Part shown: piece by piece, positions 63,845 to 64,000 of the stretch
Position numbering within the stretch: position 1 is the stretch's first letter
How the letters are laid out: each line of letters begins with the position of its first letter
Position numbers and translations under genes: made by a program
Source: Effrenium voratum
Lineage: Eukaryota; Sar; Dinophyceae; Suessiales; Symbiodiniaceae
Reading direction: 5' to 3'
DNA length: 64,000 nucleotides
NCBI GenBank assembly: GCA_963377175.1
Contig: CAUJNA010003244.1
Coordinates: 62,001-126,000 of the forward strand
The notes under the pieces: model-generated
Databases searched by the model: none
What the model was told of the DNA's origin: nothing
The model's input: only the letters and a program-made list of their open reading frames with translations

Positions 63845-64000
63845 GGACCCTCGGTGGGACCCAAACCTCCAGCCACTGATCCGAATCACCAACGGAATTT
63901 TCAGGGTCCTGGAAAAAAGGGTCTGCTCTAAAGAACAGTTTGCTTGGGACAACCAGGATCAGGGTACGGAATGAGCATGAGGTGTCAATAGTACGGCTCC
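63845..64000. other. Intron start at window edge
   Basis: Non-coding text containing an inverted GGTTTGGA/CCAAACC pair (63840-63870). No exon seen. Confidence 0.4.

Overview
The window reads as nuclear DNA of a dinoflagellate, most likely of the Symbiodiniaceae/Suessiales type. Evidence: about 50% GC; coding signal only as short GC-rich islands (40-160 bp) separated by repeat-filled introns of 0.3-13 kb; exon joins that work only with the GC-AG as well as GT-AG introns known from dinoflagellates; and, inside a retroelement, a 16-base exact match to the 3' part of the dinoflagellate spliced leader. No bacterial operon, rRNA, tRNA or CRISPR was seen. Every recognisable exon is on the + strand.

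Layout. (1) 1.6-13 kb: exons of a protein with cold-shock-domain-like half repeats, plus unrecognised helical exons, with microsatellites and a 1.5 kb strand-switching degenerate satellite (6.9-8.4 kb). (2) 14.8-34.7 kb: a string of tiny exons, roughly one per kb, each coding a charged, Ala/Glu/Leu-rich helical segment; probably one or two very large helical-repeat genes. (3) 36.8-64 kb: a class I PLP-dependent aminotransferase gene (aspartate aminotransferase-like), whose exons can be followed in order through GDPDF, GGKPVIF, YPDPGFPAYE, NPTGG, SDEIYS, DGCSKAF and TGWRLGF; it runs off the right edge. A gene for a spermidine-synthase-fold methyltransferase-like protein (38.6-41.4 kb) appears nested in one of its introns on the same strand.

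(4) 45,546-57,425: an 11.9 kb tyrosine-recombinase retroelement in the aminotransferase intron. It has split direct repeats in the order A1 - B1A2 - B2. A (123 bp) is identical in both copies and B (182 bp) differs at 3 positions. The left module (A1 to B1) carries a gag-like protein with zinc motifs, an intact tyrosine recombinase and a small acidic CXXC protein. The right module (A2 to B2) carries a second gag-like protein, a degraded methyltransferase-like domain and reverse transcriptase-RNase H. Each module starts with a spliced-leader-like sequence plus a hairpin about 70-80 nt before its first ATG, so it looks like two transcription units sharing the same ends. A 17-bp GC-rich motif recurs 11 times across both modules, in coding and non-coding parts. 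I consider this the most interesting system here.

(5) Short interspersed families (two palindromic MITE-like families and an approximately 90-bp introner-like family) pepper the introns. One member at 58.2 kb is flanked by an 18-bp target duplication whose two copies each supply CCAG|GT, so the insertion can be removed exactly as an intron.

Exon boundaries were placed by eye from reading frame, family match and splice-site sense. All family names come from motif recognition, not from a search.
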